64,000 nucleotides of DNA, taken from Dyadobacter koreensis. Its GTDB lineage: Bacteria > Bacteroidota > Bacteroidia > Cytophagales > Spirosomataceae. Shown in pieces: positions 9,850-17,473 of this stretch (position 1 is its first letter; the number at the start of each line of letters is the position of its first letter). The notes under the pieces are model-generated. The model was given only the letters and a program-made list of their open reading frames with translations, had not been told where the DNA came from and did not search any database. The stretch covers positions 806,001-870,000 of the forward strand of contig NZ_FNXY01000003.1 in assembly GCF_900108855.1 (NCBI RefSeq), in the 5' to 3' direction. The position numbers and the translations under genes are program-made.

Positions 9850-9986
9850 GCGTCAGAAATCTTGTGGTAATTCCTGCAAAAGTACACATTCGCAGACAAT
9901 TTTAAGAACGGAAGAAATGTTTCGCTTACTTTAATGCAATTGGGGTCACGCCGAAGACGAAAATTTGAAATTATTTTAGAAGCAAA

Positions 9987-10021
9987 ATAACCGGAATCAT
10001 TTTAAAACTGATTCCGGTTAT
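9987..10021 (-). terminator. Hairpin terminator after the nucleotide-sugar dehydrogenase
   Basis: Perfect 13-bp inverted repeat (ATAACCGGAATCA and its complement) with a 9-nt loop, followed on the minus strand by a TTTTG tail. It ends 8 bp beyond the dehydrogenase stop, so that gene may be transcribed separately from the glycosyltransferase-wecB-flippase unit. Confidence 0.75.
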
Positions 10022-10029
10022 GGATTAAA

Positions 10030-11298
10030 TTATAGTCTGGAATCAACTGAATCCTTTGGCAAAGTTGATTTAAGATCAAAAAGAACTGAATTCGTATTTG
10101 TGAAATCGGTCAGGTTTAATTCTTTGAAAGTATCATGCGCAACGGCCAATACAACGGCTTCATATTTTCCATTTGGTTTATCTGCAAGAGCGATGTCATA
10201 CTCATGCTTGACCTCTTCCGCCGAAGCCCAGGAATCATACACATCGACTTCCATACCAAAATCTTTCAATTCTTTATATACATCAACAACACGCGTATTG
10301 CGAATATCCGGGCAGTTTTCTTTGAACGTGATACCCAAAATCAAAACACGGCTACCTTCAATTTTATGTCCTTTTTTGATCAAAAGTTTGACAAGTTTGT
10401 TGGCTACAAAGACACCCATGGTATCATTCACGCGACGGCCTGAAAGTATAACTTGTGGATAATAACCCAAAGATTCAGCTTTGTAAGCCAGATAGTAAGG
10501 ATCGACACCAATGCAATGTCCGCCAACCAGACCGGGTTTATATTTCAGGAAATTCCACTTCGTTCCGGCGGCTTCCAGCACCTCTGTCGTATCAATTCCC
10601 ATCCGGTCAAAGATTAATGCCAGTTCATTAACAAAAGAAATATTCACATCACGCTGGGCATTTTCGATGGCTTTTGAAGCTTCGGCAACTTTGATACTGG
10701 ATGCCAAATGCGTTCCGGCTGTGATAATGGTTCCGTATAAAGTATTGACAAATTCACCGATCTCCGGTGTTGAACCCGAAGTAACTTTTTTGATTTTAGT
10801 TAACGTATTTACTTTGTCGCCCGGGTTGATACGCTCCGGAGAATATCCGCAGAAGAAATCAACATTGAATTTCAGGCCGCTTACTCTTTCCAGAACAGGG
10901 ACACAATCTTCCTCGGTACAACCCGGATAAACTGTGGATTCATAAATAACAATATCACCTTTTTTCAAAACTTTACCAACGGTATCACTCGCTTTCAAAA
11001 GTGGACCAAGATCCGGCTTTTTATAATTATCGATCGGCGTCGGAACCGTTACGATAAAGATATTGCAAGTTGCCAGTGCATATAATTCATCCGAAAATTG
11101 CAGATCCTGAACACGTTGTAAGTCTTCAGAAGAAATCTCCTGCGTTCGGTCGTAGCCGCGCTTCAATTCAGCGACGCGTTCCTTATTGATATCAAAACCA
11201 AGCACCGAATATTTCCGGCTGAATTCCACCGCCAACGGCAAACCAACATAACCAAGACCAATAATTGCAATTTTACTTGCAGCAATTTCTGACAACAT
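10030..11298 (-). CDS. Nucleotide-sugar dehydrogenase (UDP-HexNAc dehydrogenase type, TviB/WbpO-like)
   Basis: 422 residues. A Rossmann motif (IAIIGLGYVGLPLAVEFS), the central ESTVYPGCTEE, and the catalytic-cysteine motif GGHCIGVDPYYLA are all intact, with a complete C-terminal UDP-binding domain. The overall pattern, with VNTLTKIKKVTSG and the GHCIGVDP form, is closer to the UDP-N-acetylhexosamine dehydrogenases (TviB, WbpO) than to UDP-glucose dehydrogenase. It makes a uronic-acid nucleotide sugar using two NAD+. Substrate choice is an inference. It is the first gene of the leftward polysaccharide set. Confidence 0.88.
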   Translation of the reverse strand: MLSEIAASKIAIIGLGYVGLPLAVEFSRKYSVLGFDINKERVAELKRGYDRTQEISSEDLQRVQDLQFSDELYALATCNIFIVTVPTPIDNYKKPDLGPLLKASDTVGKVLKKGDIVIYESTVYPGCTEEDCVPVLERVSGLKFNVDFFCGYSPERINPGDKVNTLTKIKKVTSGSTPEIGEFVNTLYGTIITAGTHLASSIKVAEASKAIENAQRDVNISFVNELALIFDRMGIDTTEVLEAAGTKWNFLKYKPGLVGGHCIGVDPYYLAYKAESLGYYPQVILSGRRVNDTMGVFVANKLVKLLIKKGHKIEGSRVLILGITFKENCPDIRNTRVVDVYKELKDFGMEVDVYDSWASAEEVKHEYDIALADKPNGKYEAVVLAVAHDTFKELNLTDFTNTNSVLFDLKSTLPKDSVDSRL

Positions 11299-11967
11299 TC
11301 TGGTAAAATTTAAAACGAGGACATAAAACTAGCCATATTAATTATGATCAGAAAATTTTGGAGGAATCTTGTTCCGGTAGGTCTGTGGTTTGATTGATCA
11401 GTGGAAATTTGGCAGTCCAGAGCACAAAGCGTTCCGAAAGAACGCCAGGCATCACATATTTCCTATTTACTATCAACGAAATGTACCACCGGTACAGGCA
11501 AATGGGAAGATCCTGTCATTTTCAGTTTTGAAATTCACTTCGAATAAATCTAAATAAATTCGTTCTTGCTTTTCAATTCATTGCTCGTCCCAATATGCCC
11601 TCGGCATAATTTGTGGGTAGTAATTATTCTTTGCAGCATAGCCAAGCGTTCCCGAAGAACGCCAGGCATCAAAAATTTCCTATTTCCTACCAACGAAATG
11701 TACCACCGGTACAGGCAAATGGGAAGATCCTGTCATTCTCAGTTTTGAAATTCATTGCGAATAAATCTTAATAAATTCGTTCTTGCTTTTTATTTCATTG
11801 CTCGTCCCAATATGCCCTTGGCATAATTTGTGGGTAGTAATTATTCTTTGCAGCATAGTCAAGCGTTCCTGAAGGAACGCCTCGTGACTAATATCTACAT
11901 TTTCTCATAGTGCTGGCAAACCGGCAAAAACTGTGACTTGGCTAGACAATTTCAAAAAACTGAATTT
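11299..11967. other. Repeat-rich intergenic region
   Basis: This 670-bp stretch between the dehydrogenase and the ORF6N gene is largely filled by a 217-bp tandem duplication (entered separately). Open frames within it, such as one covering 11566-11748, run along the repeat and have no recognisable domain; I do not call them genes. Confidence 0.6.
11428..11880. repeat. Two tandem copies of a 217-bp unit plus the start of a third
   Basis: Copies at 11428-11644 and 11645-11861 differ at roughly 14 positions by eye. A third copy starts at 11862 and breaks off after its hairpin. Each unit opens with a short palindrome of the form GCGTTC-n-GAACGC. The third is perfect: GCGTTCC-TGAA-GGAACGC at 11863-11880. 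The unit also contains CCACCGGTACAGG and TGCCCTTGGCATAATTTGTG. It looks like a non-coding dispersed repeat that has duplicated in place. Confidence 0.9.
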
Positions 11968-12465
11968 ATGGAACTGATTGCTATACAAGACAAAGTGTTC
12001 ACGCTTCGTGGACAGAAAGTTATGCTGGATTTCGATTTGGCAGAAATGTATGAAGTTGAAACGAGATCTTTGAAACAGGCTGTTAGAAGGAATATTGATA
12101 GATTTCCCGAAGACTTTATGTTTGAATTGACCAAAACAGAATTAGAAAACTTGAGATCACAAAATGTGATCTCAAGTTGGGGAGGTCTCCGCTTTCTACC
12201 CTTTGCTTTTACCGAACAAGGAGTGGCTATGTTATCCAGTGTTTTAAAAAGTCAAAAAGCATTGCAAGTAAATATCACTATTATGCGGGCCTTTGTTATG
12301 ATTCGTCAATATTATTCCGATTCAACAGAATTGAAACAACGTATTCAAAGTCTGGAAAATGAGATGCAGGTGAAATTTAAAGACATTTATGAAGCGCTGA
12401 ATTTTCTATTAAATCCCCCAAACCCTGAACGCAAAGCCATAGGATTTAAAAATAGCCGTGAATAA
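11968..12465 (+). CDS. ORF6N-domain protein
   Basis: 165 residues from ATG at 11968; a TTG at 11938 would add 10. The N-terminal two thirds match the ORF6N domain, first defined in phage proteins and common as stand-alone genes in Bacteroidota. Visible elements are MLDFDLAEMYEVETRSLKQAVRRN, split here by the stretch that ends at FPEDFMFELT, then LRSQNVISSWGG and FTEQGVAMLSSVL. A short coiled coil and a basic tail follow. It is predicted to bind DNA, but its cellular role is not established. A perfect 31-bp palindrome lies within the codons for ENLRSQNVISS, and a closely related one overlaps the stop codon. It is an isolated gene between repeats and a methyltransferase, with features of a mobile or repeat-associated gene. 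Confidence 0.8.
   Translation: MELIAIQDKVFTLRGQKVMLDFDLAEMYEVETRSLKQAVRRNIDRFPEDFMFELTKTELENLRSQNVISSWGGLRFLPFAFTEQGVAMLSSVLKSQKALQVNITIMRAFVMIRQYYSDSTELKQRIQSLENEMQVKFKDIYEALNFLLNPPNPERKAIGFKNSRE
12148..12178. repeat. Perfect palindrome inside the ORF6N gene
   Basis: Arms of 14 bp (AACTTGAGATCACA and its exact complement) with loop AAA. The palindrome is fully coding. Its core reappears at 12465-12497. Confidence 0.9.
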
Positions 12466-12497
12466 ATCTTGAGGTCACAGTTTGTGACCTCAAGATT
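12465..12497. repeat. Perfect palindrome at the 3' end of the ORF6N gene
   Basis: Arms of 15 bp (AATCTTGAGGTCACA and its exact complement) with a 3-nt loop, starting at the last base of the stop codon. There is no T-run after it, so it is not a textbook terminator. Compared with 12148-12178, an A:T pair is replaced by a G:C pair on both arms. Confidence 0.9.
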
Positions 12498-12604
12498 GAA
12501 GAAAATCTACTCCGCTCATATTTTTTAAAGACATCTTAATTCTGAAATTGTAACTTTGATCTTTCTGCAAAGTTTCGAATAAGTATAATCTGTTTTTAAA
12601 ATAT

Positions 12605-13348
12605 ATGAATGGCCTGACGGATAAAGAATTTTGGTTGAATTATTGGGAAAGTAAAACCGGACTCGTTTTTAGCATCCCCGATAATTATCCGTTCCTATCT
12701 CTTTTAAAAAAACTGGCACCAACAAATCAGGTAAAAAACCTACTTGAAATCGGTGGATTTCCAGGTTACTATTCGGTTTGGGCACATAAAAATTTAAAGA
12801 TCAAAACGGATCTGCTGGATTTCGTGATTCATCCAAAGATTTTGCATGATCTGGAAAAAGCAAATCAAATAGCCGAAGGTTCGGTTGGGACGATAGAAGC
12901 GGATTTATTCAGTTATACTCCTGTTGGCAAATATGACCTCGTCATGTCAAACGGTTTGATCGAACATTTTCAAAACACCACAGAAATTATCCAAAAACAT
13001 ACCCAGTTTCTTTCTGAAAATGGTATCCTTTTTATTTCCCTTCCAAATTTTCAGGGATTAAATGGTTGGTTTCAAAAGACATTTGACCGCGATAATTACG
13101 ACAAGCATTATATCGAAAGTATGGATCTTGTCTACCTTCGAAATATTTGTAAGAATCTTGGATTGAAAGATATTGAAGTATATTATTCCGGTCGCTTCAT
13201 GCTTTGGTTGGAAAACGAGAATAAACAGCCTGCCTGGGTTCAAGCTTTCCGCAAATCGACCTGGTTTACACTTAAAGTTTTCTCCAAGTTTTTCCCGTTT
13301 GAAACAAAGGCATTATCACCTTACATCGTCATTACAGCCCGTGCATGA
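12605..13348 (+). CDS. Class I SAM-dependent methyltransferase
   Basis: 247 residues. The SAM-binding motif I is LLEIGGFPGYYSVWA, followed by an acidic residue (TDLLDFVI), YDLVMSNGLIEHF in the motif IV region and NGILFISLPNFQG. This is the Methyltransf_11/23 type often seen beside glycosyltransferases. The stop overlaps the start of the next glycosyltransferase by 4 bp (ATGA), so the two are translationally coupled and probably act on the same glycan. The exact substrate is unknown. Confidence 0.82.
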   Translation: MNGLTDKEFWLNYWESKTGLVFSIPDNYPFLSLLKKLAPTNQVKNLLEIGGFPGYYSVWAHKNLKIKTDLLDFVIHPKILHDLEKANQIAEGSVGTIEADLFSYTPVGKYDLVMSNGLIEHFQNTTEIIQKHTQFLSENGILFISLPNFQGLNGWFQKTFDRDNYDKHYIESMDLVYLRNICKNLGLKDIEVYYSGRFMLWLENENKQPAWVQAFRKSTWFTLKVFSKFFPFETKALSPYIVITARA

Positions 13349-14616
13349 ACGTAGTTTTCATCAATACCAGCGACAGTAGCGGCGGCGCTGCCATTGCATG
13401 TTCCCGGCTTCAAAAAGCTCTGGAAAAACATTCGTCTGTCAAGGGTAATATACTGGTTCAGGAGAAAAAAACAGAAAATCCGGCCGTTACGACAATTGCT
13501 AACAATCCTCTAAAAAAACAATTTGTCTGGGCAAGATTTATCACTGAAAGGCTTTTGTTTTTACCCTACGAGCGGTCCAAAGAAATTCGTTTTCTATTTA
13601 ATCGTGGTATTGTTGGTGTAGATATCAGCCAACATCCGCTTATTAAAAATGCGGATATCATTCATTTACATTGGGTTAACTTTGGATTTCTATCAACTGG
13701 TTCGATAAAAAAATTATTGGCCTTAGGAAAACCAATCGTCTGGACATTCCATGATATGTGGCCTTTTACGGGCGGCTGCCATCATAGCGGCGAATGCGAA
13801 AACTACCAGATTGAATGCGGAAACTGTAAGTTTTTAAAAAATCCGGGTGGGAATGATATTTCCAGGAAGGACTGGTTTTCCAAAAAATCAGCTTATCAAC
13901 CCAATCATTTTACAGCAGTTGGTTGCAGTCAGTGGTTATCCAAACGAGCCCGAAACAGCAGTTTGCTTAATGGATTTAGAATTGAATCGATTCCAAATCC
14001 GATTGATATAACCTTATTTTCACCGATCTCAAAATCGGAAGCGAGGCAAAAATTAAACCTACCAACAAACAAACATTTAATACTTTTCGCAGCCATGCGT
14101 GTCAATGCGCTGATGAAAGGCTTTTCCTATTTTCAGGAGGCATTAAATATGCTAAAAAATCAGCACCCAGAGCTATCTGAAAATATTGAGCTCCTGGTTT
14201 TCGGTCAGGCGGAAGAAGAGGTGTTAAATCAATTACCATTTAAGACACATAAACTTGGACATTTGTCCGATGTAAAACAAATAGTCCTTGCCTACAATGC
14301 TGCATCTGTTTTTGTGACGCCGTCGCTGGAAGAGAATTTGCCAAATACGATTATGGAATCTTTCGCCTGCGGAACGCCAGCCGTAGGATTCAGCATAGGC
14401 GGAATTCCTGAAATGATTGATCATCAGCAAAACGGATATCTTTCAGAATACAAATCTGTTGAGTCATTGGCGACAGGAATTCAGTGGGTTTTGAGAAATA
14501 ACGAAGACGGAGAAATTTCTAAAAAAGCGCGGGAAAAAGTATTGGGAAGTTACGCGGAAAATATTGTCGCGTCTCAATATGAAACACTGTACAAATCATT
14601 ATTGAAAAACAAATGA
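13345..14616 (+). CDS. Glycosyltransferase, GT4 family
   Basis: 423 residues with the GT4 donor-binding half intact: FAAMRVNALMKGFSYF, LLVFGQAEEE, HKLGHLSDV and the E-x7-E region LEENLPNTIMESFACGTPAVGF. The N-terminal half carries the WTFHDMWPFTGGCHHSGEC block and a further CGNC, four cysteines typical of one GT4 subgroup in capsule and exopolysaccharide loci. It transfers a sugar to a lipid-linked acceptor in the cytoplasm. It overlaps the preceding methyltransferase by 4 bp. Confidence 0.9.
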   Translation: MNVVFINTSDSSGGAAIACSRLQKALEKHSSVKGNILVQEKKTENPAVTTIANNPLKKQFVWARFITERLLFLPYERSKEIRFLFNRGIVGVDISQHPLIKNADIIHLHWVNFGFLSTGSIKKLLALGKPIVWTFHDMWPFTGGCHHSGECENYQIECGNCKFLKNPGGNDISRKDWFSKKSAYQPNHFTAVGCSQWLSKRARNSSLLNGFRIESIPNPIDITLFSPISKSEARQKLNLPTNKHLILFAAMRVNALMKGFSYFQEALNMLKNQHPELSENIELLVFGQAEEEVLNQLPFKTHKLGHLSDVKQIVLAYNAASVFVTPSLEENLPNTIMESFACGTPAVGFSIGGIPEMIDHQQNGYLSEYKSVESLATGIQWVLRNNEDGEISKKAREKVLGSYAENIVASQYETLYKSLLKNK

Positions 14617-14642
14617 CAAGGCAGTTTTCATATCTTTTACTT

Positions 14643-15980
14643 ATGTCTGAAAACTCAAATACAGAATATAAAAGCAGTTTCAGTGACGCTGTGATTGAAA
14701 CGTTGGTAGCCTTTGCCAATACCAAGGGCGGACAGATTTTTATTGGCTTGAATGATGAGGGAGAGCCCGTCAAAAATTTCGTCATCCGGGAAGAGACTGT
14801 TCAGCAATGGCTCAATGAAATTAAACACAAGACCCAGCCGTCTGTCATTCCCGATTCTGAAACAGTTGAAATAGATGGAAATGAAGTTGTCGTACTTTCG
14901 ATTAAAGAATTCCCGGTTAAGCCAGTATCCTTTCGCGGGCGTTATTTCAAACGCGTCCAGAACTCAAATCATCAATTAAATCTGGGTGAGATTTCGGATA
15001 TGCATCTTAAAACTTTCAATACAAGTTGGGATAGCTATGCAACGAACGATTACAAACTCGACGATATTTCGCTGGAAAAAGTAAGTTCGTTTATAGATAA
15101 ATCCAACTTACTCAAAGAAAGTCCGATACAGGATGATCCGTTAACGGTTTTGTATAAATTTGAACTGATCAAAGAGTCAAAAATTGTCAATGCCTGTCAT
15201 TTATTATTTGCGAAAAATGACTTGTTCCTGGCAACTATTGAATTGGGAAGATTTTCTGCACCAACCTTAATAAAAGACGGCTTAACGCTCCGGAGTGATT
15301 TGTTTTCCCAGATCGAAGATGTATTAACTTTCGTCAAAAAGCATATTAATAAGGAATACATTATAACCGGAAATCCTCAGCGCGAAGAACGATGGGAGTA
15401 TCCTCTGAACGCAATTCGGGAAATTATTATCAACATGATCGTTCACCGCGACTATATGCATTACGGCGATTCTTCTGTGAAAGTTTTTGATCATTATATC
15501 GAATTTTTCAATCCGGGTCCATTACCACAGTCTATTTCCATTGAACAATTACTCAGTGGCGATTACACTTCGCAGGCAAGAAATAAAAAGGTATCTTCAA
15601 TTTTTAAAGAAGCTGGTGTTATTGAAAAATATGGTTCCGGTATCAAAAGAATTCAAAATGCTTTTCTGAGTTATGGTTTGGATGCGCCAGTTTTTGAAAA
15701 TTTTCAGCACGGATTTAGAGTTACTGTTTCTACACAAACTGTGGAGAAAACTGTGGAGAAAACTGTGGAGGAAACTGTGGAGAAAACTGTGGAGAAAACC
15801 GAGGAAATTATCCTGAACCTGATTAAATCCGATTCCCGAATAACGACAAAAGCCATTCAACAAATTACCGGATTAAGCAGACGAGGTATTGAATGGCAGA
15901 TACAAAAGCTAAAAGATCAAAAAATAATTAACCGGATCGGGCCTGATAAAGGCGGTCATTGGGAAATAATAAAAGAATGA
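14643..15980 (+). CDS. AlbA_2/Schlafen-like ATP-binding transcriptional regulator, putative
   Basis: 445 residues from ATG at 14643 (family members begin close to the NTEYKSSFSDAVIETLVAFANTKGG block); an ATG at 14613 overlaps the preceding stop by 4 bp and would add 10. Domains: AlbA_2 putative DNA-binding domain (1 to about 115, with GGQIFIGLNDEGE), a GHKL-type ATPase region (about 250-345, with NAIREIIINMIVHRDY and GSGIKRIQNAF), a low-complexity TVEK repeat (366-385), and a C-terminal winged helix (TTKAIQQITGLSRRGIEWQIQKLK). These proteins are annotated as regulators, though few have been studied. Its place inside a glycosyltransferase run suggests either local control or a chance insertion. 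Confidence 0.82.
   Translation: MSENSNTEYKSSFSDAVIETLVAFANTKGGQIFIGLNDEGEPVKNFVIREETVQQWLNEIKHKTQPSVIPDSETVEIDGNEVVVLSIKEFPVKPVSFRGRYFKRVQNSNHQLNLGEISDMHLKTFNTSWDSYATNDYKLDDISLEKVSSFIDKSNLLKESPIQDDPLTVLYKFELIKESKIVNACHLLFAKNDLFLATIELGRFSAPTLIKDGLTLRSDLFSQIEDVLTFVKKHINKEYIITGNPQREERWEYPLNAIREIIINMIVHRDYMHYGDSSVKVFDHYIEFFNPGPLPQSISIEQLLSGDYTSQARNKKVSSIFKEAGVIEKYGSGIKRIQNAFLSYGLDAPVFENFQHGFRVTVSTQTVEKTVEKTVEETVEKTVEKTEEIILNLIKSDSRITTKAIQQITGLSRRGIEWQIQKLKDQKIINRIGPDKGGHWEIIKE
15738..15797 (+). repeat. 12-bp coding minisatellite, five copies
   Basis: Five in-frame copies of ACTGTGGAGAAA (the third has one change), followed by a degenerate sixth, encode TVEK repeats in the linker between the ATPase region and the winged helix. 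Copy number changes would keep the frame. Confidence 0.95.
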
Positions 15981-16005
15981 TTTACTCATTCAAAAATTCA
16001 CGCGA

Positions 16006-16773
16006 ATGCCTTTACTAACAATCATAACCATCACATACAACGCTGAACGATATCTGCCCAGAACCCTGAAAAGTGCCGAAAAAGCATTGTCAAAACTGGC
16101 GGATAAAACTGTGGTTGAATACCTGATCATTGACGGAGGTTCAAAGGACAACACTTTAACCATTGCCAGTCAATTTGATTTTATCGCAAAAGTAATTTCT
16201 GAACCGGACCGTGGACTTTATGATGCGATGAATAAAGGCTTAAATCTCGCAACGGGAAAATATTTATGGTTTTTAAATGCTGGTGATCAAGTTCAGGATG
16301 AAAATATTTTAAGTCAGTTAATTTCTGCTTTTGAAAGTAATGCAGATGTCTATTACAGCGATGCTTTACTTGTTCGCGAAGATGGCAGCGAGGTTGGTTT
16401 GCGAAGCAAATTTACTCCACACGATTTGCCTAAAAATCTGACCTGGAAAGATTTTGCGCTGGGAATGAAAGTTTGCCACCAATCCTTTATAGCAAAAAAG
16501 GAAATTGCCCCGCAATATGATTATACCAATCTCAGTGCTGATATTGACTGGGAAATTTCCTGTCTGAAAAATTCAAAAAAGACACAGTATCTGGATTTTG
16601 TTCTTTGTAGATATTTAATGGGCGGGCTGTCAATACAAAATCATCGTCGCTCTTTATTAGATCGTTTTAATGTTTTGAAAAAGCATTTTGGCCTGATTCC
16701 TTCACTTTGGAATCATGGAATTATTTTCTGGCGAGGATTTTGGTTTGCGAGGAAGAATGGGAAATATTGGTAG
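16006..16773 (+). CDS. Glycosyltransferase, GT2 family
   Basis: 255 residues with a GT-A fold start (LLTIITITYNAERYLPRTLKS), the nucleotide-binding YLIIDGGSKDNT, and SEPDRGLYDAMNKGLNLATGKYLWFLNAGD containing the metal-binding acidic region. This matches the WcaA-like GT2 group of exopolysaccharide loci. Donor and acceptor are unknown. It follows the AlbA-type regulator by 25 bp and is the last rightward gene of the polysaccharide region. Confidence 0.88.
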   Translation: MPLLTIITITYNAERYLPRTLKSAEKALSKLADKTVVEYLIIDGGSKDNTLTIASQFDFIAKVISEPDRGLYDAMNKGLNLATGKYLWFLNAGDQVQDENILSQLISAFESNADVYYSDALLVREDGSEVGLRSKFTPHDLPKNLTWKDFALGMKVCHQSFIAKKEIAPQYDYTNLSADIDWEISCLKNSKKTQYLDFVLCRYLMGGLSIQNHRRSLLDRFNVLKKHFGLIPSLWNHGIIFWRGFWFARKNGKYW

Positions 16774-17029
16774 AAATTAGATAATATTCAAAGTATTTGC
16801 TTTTTAACCTTCCACAAATAAATATTCTATATTATGAAAGATATATCTGGCCCCGTAAGCCAGAAACGATAATATATTTTTTTTATTTCTGATCAATATC
16901 GCAAAAGCCTATCACCGTATTACTGATAATTGAAGTTAAAATTGGATACGGAAAGAACTTGTTTACAGACTTCATTGGGACACACTTAAATTCGTCGGTT
17001 GAAGTTTTATAATTGTCAAATCCCAAAAA

Positions 17030-17281
17030 TTAAGAATCCAGAAAAAGATTTTTAAAATACTTTGTACTCCAAAACGGAATAAACATTTTCCAAAAATTCT
17101 TCCTAGTTAACTTATCTAAATGAATAAGTCTTATGCCGCTTATACCGGGATGGTAAAGAAATACGTAAACCGCGAGGGACATTGCAAAAATACCGGAAGT
17201 GATAAAGCCGAATTTTGTAGCTGTGATCATCGCCGCAAGTGGGAGAAAGATCAATCCATAAAATACAAGTTTGTTTCGCAT
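17030..17281 (-). CDS. Small hypothetical membrane protein
   Basis: 83 residues, ATG at 17281. Two hydrophobic segments (about 5-24 and 27-45) are followed by a basic, aromatic-rich cytoplasmic tail (KLTRKNFWKMFIPFW). I do not recognise a family. It lies beyond a terminator, so it needs its own promoter or read-through. The composition looks like a real membrane protein, but an opposite-strand open frame over the same bases (17120-17398) leaves some doubt. Confidence 0.5.
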   Translation of the reverse strand: MRNKLVFYGLIFLPLAAMITATKFGFITSGIFAMSLAVYVFLYHPGISGIRLIHLDKLTRKNFWKMFIPFWSTKYFKNLFLDS

Positions 17282-17348
17282 TGTAGTGACAGCGGGCTTT
17301 ACTTAATAAAATTATTTTGTATACTACCAATTCATCAAAGAGTCACAC

Positions 17349-17391
17349 AAACAGAAAAGATCTCTTGGAGTCCAAAAGATCTTTTCTGTTT
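17349..17391 (-). terminator. Terminator of the SusC/SusD operon
   Basis: Perfect 14-bp inverted repeat (AAACAGAAAAGATC and its complement) with a 15-nt loop, about 80 bp downstream of the last gene of the leftward operon. The stem carries TTTT and could act in either direction. Confidence 0.75.
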
Positions 17392-17473
17392 TAACTAAAA
17401 AAGTAGAAGTTATCGTTTACGGATCATCAACGTCTAGCATTTATTACACAAATTTCAAAGCTATAAGTGATTA

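Noticed and set aside
10511..10930. 139-codon open frame antisense to the nucleotide-sugar dehydrogenase
   Set aside because: The opposite strand carries an intact enzyme with its catalytic motif, and the antisense product resembles no family.
11566..11748. 60-codon open frame in the 217-bp repeat
   Set aside because: It lies wholly in duplicated non-coding sequence and has no recognisable domain or supporting start.
12465..12497. Simple rho-independent terminator for the ORF6N gene
   Set aside because: The stem is perfect but no T-run follows, and the same palindrome occurs within the coding region, so I list it as a repeat.
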